The notes under the pieces: generated by a model
The model's database searches: none
What the model was told of the DNA's origin: nothing
The model's input: the letters and a program-made list of their open reading frames with translations, nothing else
In this document: positions 41,637 to 50,892 of the stretch, piece by piece
How positions within the stretch are numbered: position 1 is the first letter of the stretch
Layout: every line of letters begins with the position of its first letter
Program-made: the position numbers and the translations under genes
Source of the DNA: Candidatus Izemoplasma sp.
Lineage (GTDB): Bacteria; Bacillota_I; Bacilli_A; Izemoplasmatales; Izemoplasmataceae
Length of the DNA stretch: 64,000 nt
Direction: 5' to 3'
Assembly (NCBI GenBank): GCA_036172455.1
Contig: JAXKVY010000002.1
Location: 124,001 to 188,000 of the forward strand

Positions 41637-43748
41637 TTATGGTGGAAAATTATCGCGCCATGATATACCGAAAAACGATCGATATCGAATCGTTCCCGAT
41701 TGGTCAGTTCGCAACACTTTAATATCATGATCCTGATATCTTTTTATTATCTGGTCATGGGGGTGTCCATGCGTATTATTGCGGTCCACATTTATTATCG
41801 CATGCTTTGGATTTATCGCTTGGATAAATAATTGACTTGATGAGGTATTACTCCCATGGTGACTTACTTTAAATCGATCCACATTAATATAGTAGTTTTT
41901 TACAAACGCTATTTCAGCGATTTCCTCTGCGTCTCCCATGAAAAAATAATGGGTCTGATTCATCCATATGCTTAACGGAATACTCCGGTTGTTGGGATTA
42001 TCATCAGTGATCTCTAGCGGATAAATGAACAAAGAAAGATTGCCACACTGAATCATCTGGTTTTCATAGGCGCCCACATTGTCTGGTGTAATGAGGTGGC
42101 TCACTGTAAAGGATTCTAATAGATCCTCTGTTTCCCCATAATGATCGGCATGAAAGTGACTGACAATAACATAATCAATGCGTTTGATTTGCATCCGTTT
42201 CAAATAATTAATTAATGTGTTGTACTCATCAGGTTTCCCTGTATCAACAATGATATTACATTGATCAAAACGATCTTTAATAACGGTACTCTCGCCCTGT
42301 ATATCTAAAAATGTAACATCTTGTATCGGGTTGAGTTTATGGGAAAATACGGTGACTATAAGATACACGAGAATCACTATTGCTAATCTGCGATAATGGT
42401 GTTTATCTAAAATTGCTAATAAATATAATAACAGATAATATAATATGATAAACAAAGGATGAAACAGATAAAGCGAAACCGGGATATAGAATACTTTGCT
42501 TAGTGTTAGAATCAACACGTCAAAGAAGCTGATAATATGCGCATAAAGGGGATCTAATAACGGAAAAATAAATGTGATATACCCAAGCGGGACAATCACA
42601 AGCGTCGTCAGGGGAATCATAACCATATTAACAAGGATAGTCATGAGATTTACTTCGTAGTTCATTTGAATGACTAATGGTACTGTGACCAAAAAAGCGA
42701 TTAAGCTGCTAAACATCAATTGGGTTAACCCATACAAATCTGATAGTAAATCATAACTAATTATTAAAAAGAAAGTTACTAAAAAACTCAGTTGAAACCC
42801 AATATTTAAGTAATAGTAAGGCTGAACAATAAGTAACAACACGAAGACTACACTTAACATGTCTAAGGCTGAGATGTCTACATTTTTGAGTTTGACTATC
42901 ATGACACCAGTTGCCATCAAGCTTGCACGAACGACTGATGGCGTAAAACCTGTGATAATCATATAGAGACTTAAAATGATGCATATAATGATATATCTCT
43001 GTTTATCTTTGATATTAAAAACCATTCCAATTTTATTCAAGGATAAGATAAGTAAGCCAATATGCATACCACTCACCGCAAATAAATGTGATATACCGAG
43101 TGTTGTAATCGCTAAGGATATCGTTTCATCAAAACCACTTGTATCCGCTAAAATAAATGTTTTGATATAGGCTTCAGAACGGGGTAAGAATCGCTCAATA
43201 TAGGTTTTGATGACATCGTGGATTATTTGAAGAGAAAACCCTTCTCTAACCTTTGTTAGGGACTTCGCATCAAAAAGCAAACCAATGCCTTGACTTTTTA
43301 AATATTGGTCATAATCAAAGCCACCTGGAACAGTTGAGGATTCAGCCTCTCGTTTTTCACCACTCACTGTAATGACATCCCCTGCTTTAGTTTCCTCATA
43401 GCTGTATACAATAACTTTGCATAGACCTGTCCGACCAGTCATTTTATAACGATACAGTGTTGCTTCTACGTGGCTTACTTTTAAAGTGAACGAATCATCT
43501 ATGCCAGTACATAATTGAGCGGTTACGATGCGACTCAATCCATAGATGGCTAGAATGATAAGAATCATCACTAACATATCTTTGTGTTGTTTAATGATAA
43601 ACCATAAAAATGCACTTAATAATAGCACATACCAAAAGGATTCTAATGTCATTAGAAGCGTGGTTAGTGCTATAGCACAATAAACAAAACGATATTTATA
43701 CTGTAATATACGGTTCAAGATCGGCAAGTGTCTGTTCTCCAATGCCAC
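41637..43748 (-). CDS. comEC: DNA uptake channel ComEC/Rec2
   Basis: About 703 residues. The N-terminal region (about 20-65) is hydrophobic, followed by an OB-like extracellular part and the multi-helix competence domain (about 190-450, HLFAVSGMHIGLLIL). The C-terminal metallo-beta-lactamase-like domain (about 480-690) carries SHFHADHYG, the family's probable nuclease site. ComEC carries single-stranded DNA across the membrane. The start is uncertain: the GTG at 43748 lies inside comEA without a ribosome site, while TTG at 43725-43727 has GGAG nine bases upstream. It overlaps comEA. Full length suggests a working uptake channel. Confidence 0.93.
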   Translation of the reverse strand: MALENRHLPILNRILQYKYRFVYCAIALTTLLMTLESFWYVLLLSAFLWFIIKQHKDMLVMILIILAIYGLSRIVTAQLCTGIDDSFTLKVSHVEATLYRYKMTGRTGLCKVIVYSYEETKAGDVITVSGEKREAESSTVPGGFDYDQYLKSQGIGLLFDAKSLTKVREGFSLQIIHDVIKTYIERFLPRSEAYIKTFILADTSGFDETISLAITTLGISHLFAVSGMHIGLLILSLNKIGMVFNIKDKQRYIIICIILSLYMIITGFTPSVVRASLMATGVMIVKLKNVDISALDMLSVVFVLLLIVQPYYYLNIGFQLSFLVTFFLIISYDLLSDLYGLTQLMFSSLIAFLVTVPLVIQMNYEVNLMTILVNMVMIPLTTLVIVPLGYITFIFPLLDPLYAHIISFFDVLILTLSKVFYIPVSLYLFHPLFIILYYLLLYLLAILDKHHYRRLAIVILVYLIVTVFSHKLNPIQDVTFLDIQGESTVIKDRFDQCNIIVDTGKPDEYNTLINYLKRMQIKRIDYVIVSHFHADHYGETEDLLESFTVSHLITPDNVGAYENQMIQCGNLSLFIYPLEITDDNPNNRSIPLSIWMNQTHYFFMGDAEEIAEIAFVKNYYINVDRFKVSHHGSNTSSSQLFIQAINPKHAIINVDRNNTHGHPHDQIIKRYQDHDIKVLRTDQSGTIRYRSFFGISWRDNFPP

Positions 43749-44250
43749 TTACATTTAATAACGCTTCAATTGTTTCAAAATCACCAAATTCTTCACGATA
43801 ATCAATGATACTTTGTGCCGTACTAGGTCCGATACCTGGTAAGGTTTCTAGTTCTATTTTAGAGGCTGTGTTAATATTCACAATACCCGCCTCTTGATTT
43901 TCTGTGACGTCTGTGATTAGAGGATAGTCTTCACCAACTATTGGCACATAGATCACCATTTCATCTCGTAAAGATTGGCTTAAGTTAATGGCTAACTCAT
44001 CCGCATCATGTAAGAGTCCACCCGCTTTACTAATAACTTGGAATAGACGACTATCTTCTTTGAGTTTATAGACACCTGGGTATTTTACTGCGCCTTTAAT
44101 ATCGACATAAATATATTGTTCTTCTGCCTCTTGTGTCTCTTTGATTGGCACAGTAAACTCTGGTGTATCATCATCTTTTTGGAACAGAAAAAAACCAATT
44201 GAAACCACTATGAATAATGCCAAAATACCATATTTTTTTATATATGTCAT
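43696..44250 (-). CDS. comEA: Competence DNA receptor ComEA
   Basis: 184 residues: an N-terminal membrane helix (about 7-23, GILALFIVVSIGFFLF), an SLBB-type domain (about 45-110, VDIKGAVKYPGVYKL) and a C-terminal helix-hairpin-helix domain (about 122-184, VNINTASKIELETLPGIG). It binds double-stranded DNA outside the membrane and hands it to ComEC. GAGGTGATGAT precedes the ATG. The order comEA-comEC-holA is conserved; comEB is missing, as in many relatives. The pilus genes (comG) are not in the window. Confidence 0.96.
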   Translation of the reverse strand: MTYIKKYGILALFIVVSIGFFLFQKDDDTPEFTVPIKETQEAEEQYIYVDIKGAVKYPGVYKLKEDSRLFQVISKAGGLLHDADELAINLSQSLRDEMVIYVPIVGEDYPLITDVTENQEAGIVNINTASKIELETLPGIGPSTAQSIIDYREEFGDFETIEALLNVSGIGEQTLADLEPYITV

Positions 44251-44343
44251 ATCATCACCTCATATAATATGATATGGTTCATACAAAAATATTTCTTTTC
44301 GCCAACTAATTATGATATAACATGGGCTTAGGAGATGGTTAAA

Positions 44344-45150
44344 ATGCATAAAAAAACACCTTATTCAGCCATTAAAGAAAACGCCAGAATGCGTCTCAAC
44401 GAAAACTTCGGGACCGCATTCTTTATTATTTTTGTCATTGATTTTTTTTATTTTATAATTCGGTTCACATTGACATTACCTATCACCCTTAGTCATCCGA
44501 TTATAGATGTAATCTATGATGATACAATTATGATTATTATCACTACGTTAAATACGTTAGTGACCTTAAAGTTACTGATTCCATATGTTCGCGGTAAGGA
44601 CTCGTTTTCACTGAAACAATTATTTGATTATGACAAACGACTATTATCAATTCTTGTCTATACAATTGTCTTTTTTATCCCTACTTATATCACATCATAC
44701 CCGATCATTGTTTATCTATTATCCCTTGTAGGATATGACGGAGCTAGTGATGTTAGTTATCAAGCAATGTCAATGTTTCATGCAAGTAGTGATACACATC
44801 TTTATTATCTTATTCCTGTTATTATACTATCGATTATATTTTTATACCTAAGTGTACGGTTTATGTTTGCCTCGTATCTTATCGTTGATCAATCGCTCCC
44901 AGTAATTGATGCTTTTAAGATGTCATGGCAGATCACAAAACATAGTGTCCTTCGTATCATTTTTTTTCCATTCAGTTATCTTCTATGGTTTCTTGCTATT
45001 CCCTTCCCATTTGGTCTCATAGGGTTTTATGTCATACCATATTACATCATTGGCCTTGTAGAGTTATATGAGACTCTCTTGATGGAAAGTGGCCAGAAAA
45101 GACGGCCAGAAAAAGAGGTTGTATTCGAATATGACCCCCTTGAAATTTAA
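44344..45150 (+). CDS. DUF975-family membrane protein
   Basis: About 268 residues with about six transmembrane helices. The N-terminal cytoplasmic SAIKENARMRLNENFG, followed at once by a hydrophobic helix, and the later SWQITKHSVLRIIFF segment resemble DUF975 proteins of Bacillota. Function unknown. TAGGAG lies 8 bases before the ATG at 44344. It is the only plus-strand gene between comEA and yqeM, inserted where comER or other genes stand in Bacillus, and shares a two-way terminator with yqeM. Confidence 0.75.
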   Translation: MHKKTPYSAIKENARMRLNENFGTAFFIIFVIDFFYFIIRFTLTLPITLSHPIIDVIYDDTIMIIITTLNTLVTLKLLIPYVRGKDSFSLKQLFDYDKRLLSILVYTIVFFIPTYITSYPIIVYLLSLVGYDGASDVSYQAMSMFHASSDTHLYYLIPVIILSIIFLYLSVRFMFASYLIVDQSLPVIDAFKMSWQITKHSVLRIIFFPFSYLLWFLAIPFPFGLIGFYVIPYYIIGLVELYETLLMESGQKRRPEKEVVFEYDPLEI

Positions 45151-45154
45151 TATA

Positions 45155-45190
45155 AAAAAAGGCTTTAAAGCGGTGCTTTAAAGCTTTTTA
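45155..45190. terminator. Bidirectional terminator between the DUF975 gene and yqeM
   Basis: GCTTTAAAGC (45162-45171) pairs with GCTTTAAAGC (45175-45184) around GGT. A-runs and T-runs flank it on both sides. Confidence 0.85.
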
Positions 45191-45843
45191 CATATAATAA
45201 TGATGCGTTCTTTTGTTTTCTTTTTCTTAACAATATATAAATCTGCCTCTTCTAAAAGCCGTTTATAAGTTTTAAGCGGATACGTTTGTTGAAGGTGTTT
45301 CTCAGTTATGTCCTGAAAATTCAAGGTATGTTGAATTTGTCCAGGAATATCGGTGTGAGACACTTGCCAATGCATAGTATCTTGTGCTAAGTCAATGGTT
45401 TCTTGATACCCATCAAGTTCTTTAACAAAAGCTGGACGTAGGACATCAAAGACCAAAATAGAACGGTCATGCATGGCTTGGCTTATATTATTAAATACAC
45501 TCAAGACATCTTTTTCTGACAAAACATAATTGATGACATCAGAGGACATCGTAAAGATATCATATGTGTTGGCAATTGGGTCTAATAAATCATGGATGAA
45601 GAAACGTATATGAAGATTATGTTCAACAGCATTATTATAAGCTTCTTCTAACATCGGCTGAGAGACATCTGTACCGGAGACAAAATAACCTGCTTCTGCG
45701 AGTTTGATGGCAAGTGGCGCTGTGCCACATCCTAAATCTAGGACAGTGCCATTTGCTTGATATTTTTGGATGAGTTCATAATACATCTCATATAATGCAT
45801 CATCTAAGAAGAGATCATAATAATGACTCAATTGTTCATACAT
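45178..45843 (-). CDS. yqeM: SAM-dependent methyltransferase YqeM
   Basis: 221 residues, class I methyltransferase fold. Motif I is VLDLGCGTAP (about 34-43), motif II GTDVSQPML. The position behind rsfS is that of Bacillus yqeM; its substrate is unknown. The start ATG touches the rsfS stop. It is the last gene of the yqeG-yqeH-yqeK-rsfS-yqeM operon, closed by a two-way terminator. Confidence 0.9.
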   Translation of the reverse strand: MYEQLSHYYDLFLDDALYEMYYELIQKYQANGTVLDLGCGTAPLAIKLAEAGYFVSGTDVSQPMLEEAYNNAVEHNLHIRFFIHDLLDPIANTYDIFTMSSDVINYVLSEKDVLSVFNNISQAMHDRSILVFDVLRPAFVKELDGYQETIDLAQDTMHWQVSHTDIPGQIQHTLNFQDITEKHLQQTYPLKTYKRLLEEADLYIVKKKKTKERIIIICKKL

Positions 45844-46181
45844 TAGATTTGATCACGTTTGATGGTTTCAATTTCTACCAACATTTTTTCTAGGTTGTAA
45901 TATGTTCTCTCTTCTTTTGTGAACACATTCACAACAATGTCCTTACAGTCAAGTAATACCCATGCATTAGAATTTTTTCCTTCAACGCGTGGGACATCAA
46001 ATCCAGCTTCTGCTAGATCGTCAGAAACGTGTGTAATTGATGCTTGTAATTGACGTGAACTGGTAGCACTTGAAATCACCAAGAAATCAAAGAATGGTGA
46101 TTTTTCACGCATATCATAGATCTCAATATCCGCGAGATTCACATCTTCTAAGGCATCTAATATAATATCAATTTTCTTCAT
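45843..46181 (-). CDS. rsfS: Ribosomal silencing factor RsfS
   Basis: 112 residues, the usual size. The DFLVISSATSSRQLQAS stretch (about 32-48), the SNAWVLLDCKDIVVNVF core (about 71-87) and the C-terminal RTYYNLEKM are family hallmarks. RsfS binds protein L14 and blocks subunit joining when nutrients are low. The ATG at 46181 has GAGGAG about 10 bases upstream, inside yqeK, with a 14-base overlap. It is in the conserved yqeK-rsfS-yqeM order. Confidence 0.96.
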   Translation of the reverse strand: MKKIDIILDALEDVNLADIEIYDMREKSPFFDFLVISSATSSRQLQASITHVSDDLAEAGFDVPRVEGKNSNAWVLLDCKDIVVNVFTKEERTYYNLEKMLVEIETIKRDQI

Positions 46182-46761
46182 TTTGTTTCAACTCCTCTTT
46201 ATAGTAGTCTCTTGCAAGATAAGCTAATTCAGGAATGTTCTGAGTCCCATCTTGAAATAATTTAATTGAATTGTCCATAATTGTATAAATTGCTTTTGTA
46301 AAATTGTCTTTAGCTATTTCACGAACCTGTTTACATGATTCATACTCTCGACTAGGTTCGATATAATCACTCACAAATAAAATTGCTTCGATATCACTCA
46401 TGTTCGGCCGACCAACTGTGTGATGCATAATTGCCATCAGAATATCTTGATCAGTAATCCCATAAGTAATCGTCGCATAAGCCGCTGCGCTATAAGCGTG
46501 GTATAAGTTTTCGTTAAAAGACTCTATAATCCATTCACTATTATCGAAACCTTTTTTTATGTAATCGATGTGTTCATCTTTAGATAAATATTTTGTGCAG
46601 TCGTGCAGTAAACTTGCAATGGTTATTTTGCGTTCATCGACATTGAACTGCTTGGCGTAATATAACGCTGTTTCTACGACACCATACACATGTTTAAGGC
46701 GATGTGTTTTACCCGCCTTTCGATAAATCTTTTGTAAATCCTGTTTGATTGTATCAATCAT
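46168..46761 (-). CDS. yqeK: YqeK-type HD-domain Ap4A hydrolase
   Basis: 197 residues. The HD pattern is visible as HRLKHVYGV (about 20), SLLHDCTKYLS (about 49) and HAYSAAAYA (about 88). YqeK proteins split diadenosine tetraphosphate symmetrically into ADP. The ATG overlaps the yqeH stop as TAATG. Normally nadD stands directly before yqeK, sometimes fused; here it is missing from the operon. The downstream gene rsfS overlaps it. Confidence 0.93.
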   Translation of the reverse strand: MIDTIKQDLQKIYRKAGKTHRLKHVYGVVETALYYAKQFNVDERKITIASLLHDCTKYLSKDEHIDYIKKGFDNSEWIIESFNENLYHAYSAAAYATITYGITDQDILMAIMHHTVGRPNMSDIEAILFVSDYIEPSREYESCKQVREIAKDNFTKAIYTIMDNSIKLFQDGTQNIPELAYLARDYYKEELKQNEEN

Positions 46762-47867
46762 TAAATTAGCGCCTTTCTAACATATGGCGTAACATGTTTA
46801 AATGTTGATACTTTAACCTTTGCTCTAGCGCGTACAGTCACAAACCCAAGGCCTGGGATTACAATATCACTTTTGTAATGTCCCATCGTAAGATGATAAG
46901 TTTTTCGTAACGTATCTTCTTCCTCTTTAAAAGGTGGCGTGAGTAATGTGTATTTATGTGTATCATAGAAGGCGTCATTATCTGCTGTTTTACGTCTATG
47001 TATGTTTAGTCGATTTGATACAAAGACAGTAACATTGATATCTTCTTCACCTGAAAACTCAAGTCGTGCTAGCCCCCCTAAAAAGAGTGTTTGATCACTG
47101 TACAATTGATATGTTTTAGGCTTTATTTCTTTATTAGGATTCACCATTGCGCGTGATTTAGCCGACAGTGTGGTTAACACACTATGATTATTCATTAAGC
47201 CTGGGGTATCGATGATTTCATTATCACCAATCGGGATGTGAATAAAATCTAACGTTGTGCCAGGATGATGACTCACTGTGATTAAATCTTTATCAATGGT
47301 TTGAGCACTTTTCAAGATATGATTAATAAAGGTAGATTTGCCAACATTTGTCATACCGACAATATAGATGTCACGTTGACCAGCTAAGTCAAGGATATCT
47401 GCAAGTACATGATCTAGTTCATAATTCTTTAAGGCACTCATTACCATTACTTGTGAGGGTTTTAATTCATTCTCTCCACATATCTGTTTCAAATTATGAA
47501 TCAGTTTATTATGTCTAACGCTTTTCGGTAACAAGTCAATTTTATTTCCTACAATCACCAACTCATTATGGTTGGTCAATCGGTTAATTTGTGGAATCAA
47601 TGTGCCTTCAATGTCAAACATATCAACGAGATGTACAATCAGTGCATTGTGTTTAGGGATGCGATTCAGCATTTGAAAGAAAGTATCTTCATTAATCGAA
47701 GTTGGCATTACCTCATTATAATGCATCAATTTAAAACACCGTTTACAGACAATTTCCTCATCAGGGTTGTCCGCAAGCGCATCTAACTTATGACCAGGAA
47801 CAAATCCTGGTTGGTTTTGATCATCGCTTTGAAGCGTACTGCCACAACCAATACATTTATAGTCCAT
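46761..47867 (-). CDS. yqeH: Ribosome biogenesis GTPase YqeH
   Basis: About 368 residues. An N-terminal zinc finger (CIGCGSTLQ ... CKRCF, about 5-45) precedes a circularly permuted GTPase domain: G4 is GNKIDLLP, then G1 GMTNVGKST and G3 DTPGLM. YqeH helps 30S assembly. The ATG at 47867 is behind GAGAGGCG; the first ATG lies inside that site. It directly follows yqeG with the order conserved in Bacillota. aroE, yhbY and nadD, which commonly follow, are absent. Confidence 0.96.
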   Translation of the reverse strand: MDYKCIGCGSTLQSDDQNQPGFVPGHKLDALADNPDEEIVCKRCFKLMHYNEVMPTSINEDTFFQMLNRIPKHNALIVHLVDMFDIEGTLIPQINRLTNHNELVIVGNKIDLLPKSVRHNKLIHNLKQICGENELKPSQVMVMSALKNYELDHVLADILDLAGQRDIYIVGMTNVGKSTFINHILKSAQTIDKDLITVSHHPGTTLDFIHIPIGDNEIIDTPGLMNNHSVLTTLSAKSRAMVNPNKEIKPKTYQLYSDQTLFLGGLARLEFSGEEDINVTVFVSNRLNIHRRKTADNDAFYDTHKYTLLTPPFKEEEDTLRKTYHLTMGHYKSDIVIPGLGFVTVRARAKVKVSTFKHVTPYVRKALI

Positions 47868-47868
47868 A

Positions 47869-48420
47869 TTATCGCCTCTCATCTAGTTTGAGTTCTTGAT
47901 AGGTCTTTGGATATTTTCGTTTGATCTTTTGCAACATTTTTACCTCTATCTTTCGATTAAAGCGGGTATACCATTTTTCGGTTTTACGCTTGATTGGATT
48001 AACCAAGACAACGCTTGCGCCTAAACGTTTAGCCGCCCAGACATCCGTCATTAATTGATCGCCTACAAGTAATACTTCATCTAACTTGTGATTCACAAGT
48101 TCTTTTTTGATATGACGTATCAGTGGCTTTCTAGCATTAGCAACACCTTTAATTTCTAATCCTTTAATGAAAACTTCCATCCGTTTTGGCACATTATTTG
48201 ACATAATAATTACCTCAAATCCCATATCTTCTAAATCCTCAAATAACCCAAGTACTGATTGGGTTGGTCCTTCATCTTCATATGAAATTAACGTATTATC
48301 CAAGTCTGATACAATCAGACGTTTTCCTTGGTCATACCACTTTTGAAAATCAATATCAAATATAGATGGTTCAAAAGCATCCGGAATAAATTGTGTTGTT
48401 TTTAATAGTAAATGAATCAT
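47869..48420 (-). CDS. yqeG: HAD-family phosphatase YqeG
   Basis: 183 residues of the HAD superfamily (subfamily IIIA). Motif 1 is VSDLDNTLI (about 37-45) with the nucleophile and acid Asp pair, motif 2 is in IIMSNN (about 75), and motif 4 is VGDQLMTD (about 120). Substrate unknown; close relatives act on phosphatidylglycerol phosphate or small phosphates. AGGAGG lies before the ATG. It heads the yqeG-yqeH line and follows the YgiQ gene by 12 bases. Confidence 0.93.
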   Translation of the reverse strand: MIHLLLKTTQFIPDAFEPSIFDIDFQKWYDQGKRLIVSDLDNTLISYEDEGPTQSVLGLFEDLEDMGFEVIIMSNNVPKRMEVFIKGLEIKGVANARKPLIRHIKKELVNHKLDEVLLVGDQLMTDVWAAKRLGASVVLVNPIKRKTEKWYTRFNRKIEVKMLQKIKRKYPKTYQELKLDERR

Positions 48421-48431
48421 AAGTCCTCCTC

Positions 48432-50219
48432 TTAATGTGGACGAATTAAACAGTGTTTATCATAGCCGATTAGGTCTGTTCGTCCAGCTTTCATTAAGGC
48501 TTTTTTTACAAGCTGATAATTTTTTGGGTTTTTATATTGAATCAATGCCCGTTGCATTGCTTTATCTTCTTTTGTTTTCGGTACATATATTTTTTCCATC
48601 GTTCTTGGGTCTAATCCAGTATAATACATACATGTAGATAAGGTGCCAGGAGTTGGATAGAAGTCTTGAACTTGTTCTGGATAATATCCTAAGTCACGCA
48701 CATAACATGCCAGTTCAATCACATCATCAAGTGTACTCCCTGGATGCGAACTCATTAAATATGGCACCAAAAATTGTTTTTTATTAAAGGCATCATTGTA
48801 TTCATAGAATCGTTTGACAAAACGATCATATAATGCTCGCTTGGGTTTATTCATTTTATCTAAGACGCGGTCACTAATATGTTCTGGGGCGACTTTTAAT
48901 TGGCCAGAGACATGGTGTTTAACTAACTCTTTAAAGAACGCATCATTGTCATCATACATCACCATATCATAGCGAATACCACTTCTGACAAACACTTTTT
49001 TAATGTTGTTAAGCTTACGGAGTGAACGTAAAATATCTAAATAATTCTGATGACTTATATCTAACTCAGAACATGGTTCATCACTTAAGCATTGTCTATG
49101 GGTACAGACTGAATCGTTTTTCTGTCGTTGACAAGCACGGTCATAGAAGTTCGCTGTTGGCCCACCAACATCATGAATATATCCTTTAAAATCAGGCATC
49201 TCAGTAATTGTTTTGGCTTCATTCACAATTGATTCTTTACTCCGTGATTGGATAATTCTACCCTGATGATAGGTTAATGCACAAAAACTACATCCACCAT
49301 AACATCCACGATTACTGATAATAGAAAATTTCACTTCTCTAATCGCAGGTACTTCTCCAAGTCTATCATACATCGGATGGACTTGTCGCATATAATCAAA
49401 TGAATATATATTATCCATCTCAAGTTGTGTTAAAGGACGATTAGGTGGATTTTGTACAATCGTATGATAACGGTAATGTTCAACTAACGGTTTAGCTGTT
49501 TTAGGATCTAACGCATTGTACTTCATCATAAAACTTTTTGCGTACATGTCTTTACTATCTAAAATATCATCATAACTCGGTAATGTGACGGCATTATGAG
49601 GAATATATGCCGCTTCTTTCGCCTTAAAGACTGTGCCTTTAATAAAGATAATATCTCGTATATCTAATCCACTATCTAAGGCATCTGCGACTTCTACAAC
49701 AGACAATTCACTCATACCATAAATTAACAAGTCAGCTTTACTATCAATCAATATACTTTTTTTAACACTATTCGACCAGTAATCATAATGTGCAAACCGA
49801 CGTAATGAAGCTTCAATCCCACCAATAATTATATTTGCGTGAGGAAAGAGCTTACGGACTTTAATACCGTATTTAATCGTCGCATAGTCTGGTCGCAATC
49901 CCATTTTTCCTCCAGGTGAATATTGATCTTTTTTACGGCGTTTTTTTGACACATAGTAATGATTAACCATAGAGTCAATATTCCCCCCACTGATTAAAAA
50001 TCCTAATCGGGGTTCACCGAGACGCTTAAAGTCTTTCTCACTTGACATGTCGGGTTGAGCAATAATACCAACAGAATATCCATGTGCTTCTAAGACCCGT
50101 GAAATAATAGCGATACCAAAAGATGGATGATCAATATACGCATCACCACTAATCAATATAAAATCTAATTGGTCAATCTCTTGATCAATCATATCTTGTC
50201 GTGTTACAGGTAGAAACAT
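48432..50219 (-). CDS. YgiQ-family radical-SAM protein
   Basis: 595 residues. The N-terminal part (about 1-270) resembles a B12-binding-like fold, as in the family (GDAYIDHPSFGIAIISRVLE). The radical-SAM motif is CYGGCSFCALTYHQGR (about 310). Several further cysteines (about 365-395, CQRQKNDSVCTHRQCLSDEPC) may bind an additional cluster. Reaction unknown for the whole family. CGGTGATACT precedes the ATG. It is followed closely by yqeG and preceded by the zinc-metallopeptidase gene. Confidence 0.92.
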   Translation of the reverse strand: MFLPVTRQDMIDQEIDQLDFILISGDAYIDHPSFGIAIISRVLEAHGYSVGIIAQPDMSSEKDFKRLGEPRLGFLISGGNIDSMVNHYYVSKKRRKKDQYSPGGKMGLRPDYATIKYGIKVRKLFPHANIIIGGIEASLRRFAHYDYWSNSVKKSILIDSKADLLIYGMSELSVVEVADALDSGLDIRDIIFIKGTVFKAKEAAYIPHNAVTLPSYDDILDSKDMYAKSFMMKYNALDPKTAKPLVEHYRYHTIVQNPPNRPLTQLEMDNIYSFDYMRQVHPMYDRLGEVPAIREVKFSIISNRGCYGGCSFCALTYHQGRIIQSRSKESIVNEAKTITEMPDFKGYIHDVGGPTANFYDRACQRQKNDSVCTHRQCLSDEPCSELDISHQNYLDILRSLRKLNNIKKVFVRSGIRYDMVMYDDNDAFFKELVKHHVSGQLKVAPEHISDRVLDKMNKPKRALYDRFVKRFYEYNDAFNKKQFLVPYLMSSHPGSTLDDVIELACYVRDLGYYPEQVQDFYPTPGTLSTCMYYTGLDPRTMEKIYVPKTKEDKAMQRALIQYKNPKNYQLVKKALMKAGRTDLIGYDKHCLIRPH

Positions 50220-50223
50220 AGTA

Positions 50224-50892
50224 TCACCGTAATCGTATTTTCTTTAACCTTTTTCTAACCGATTTATAGTTTGGATAAATCCGTTCTAATAACGCGTAGA
50301 ATGCTTTTGAATGGTTGGCCACTTCTAAGTGACATATCTCATGACAAAAGACATATTCTAAAAACAGAACATCATAATGTAATAAGTGGGTATTTATATG
50401 AATTTTCCGTTTTTGTTTATGACAGCTCCCATATCGACTTTTCATGTAAGAAAACCGGTAGGTAACATTATCTAAATTAATATAACCATTGTTTTTATAA
50501 GTTTTTATTAATGTGTCAATTGCGCGTTCCATGTGCCTTTTTTCAAATATTTGTAAAGCTTTTTCAGATGGTATCGAAATCGTTGACTCCTCTTCATTTA
50601 TTGAGACATCTTCACTTGAGCCATCTAGACGTTTATATGTTTTATTGAATAGCGTATACAGTGTAGGATCTTGAGATTTAGGCTGCGCTTCAATAAACCG
50701 TTCTTTTAATTTTATTTGTTCATCTTCAATATGCTTTATCATGTGTTTCATCGACGTTCTTTTAGCCATATGGACCTTAATGATGCCAGGTTCATTAAAA
50801 TAGAAATAGGTATATTTATTATTTTTTTTAATGAACTTAAATGGAATGTCTAATCCATCACAAGTTACTGTTTTAACATGACTTGATGACAT
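50224..50892 (-). CDS. DUF45/YgjP-type zinc metallohydrolase
   Basis: About 222 residues. The C-terminal third holds the metallopeptidase-like motif CHEICHLEVANHS (H-E-x2-H, about 180) with the upstream SRYGSC stretch typical of the YgjP (DUF45, WSS-like M48) family. The substrate is unknown. AAGGTG lies 7 bases before the ATG at 50892, inside the last codons of mtnN; the frame upstream of it is mtnN sequence. The stop is TGA, followed at once by the YgiQ gene. The arrangement indicates one transcript with mtnN. Confidence 0.9.
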   Translation of the reverse strand: MSSSHVKTVTCDGLDIPFKFIKKNNKYTYFYFNEPGIIKVHMAKRTSMKHMIKHIEDEQIKLKERFIEAQPKSQDPTLYTLFNKTYKRLDGSSEDVSINEEESTISIPSEKALQIFEKRHMERAIDTLIKTYKNNGYINLDNVTYRFSYMKSRYGSCHKQKRKIHINTHLLHYDVLFLEYVFCHEICHLEVANHSKAFYALLERIYPNYKSVRKRLKKIRLR

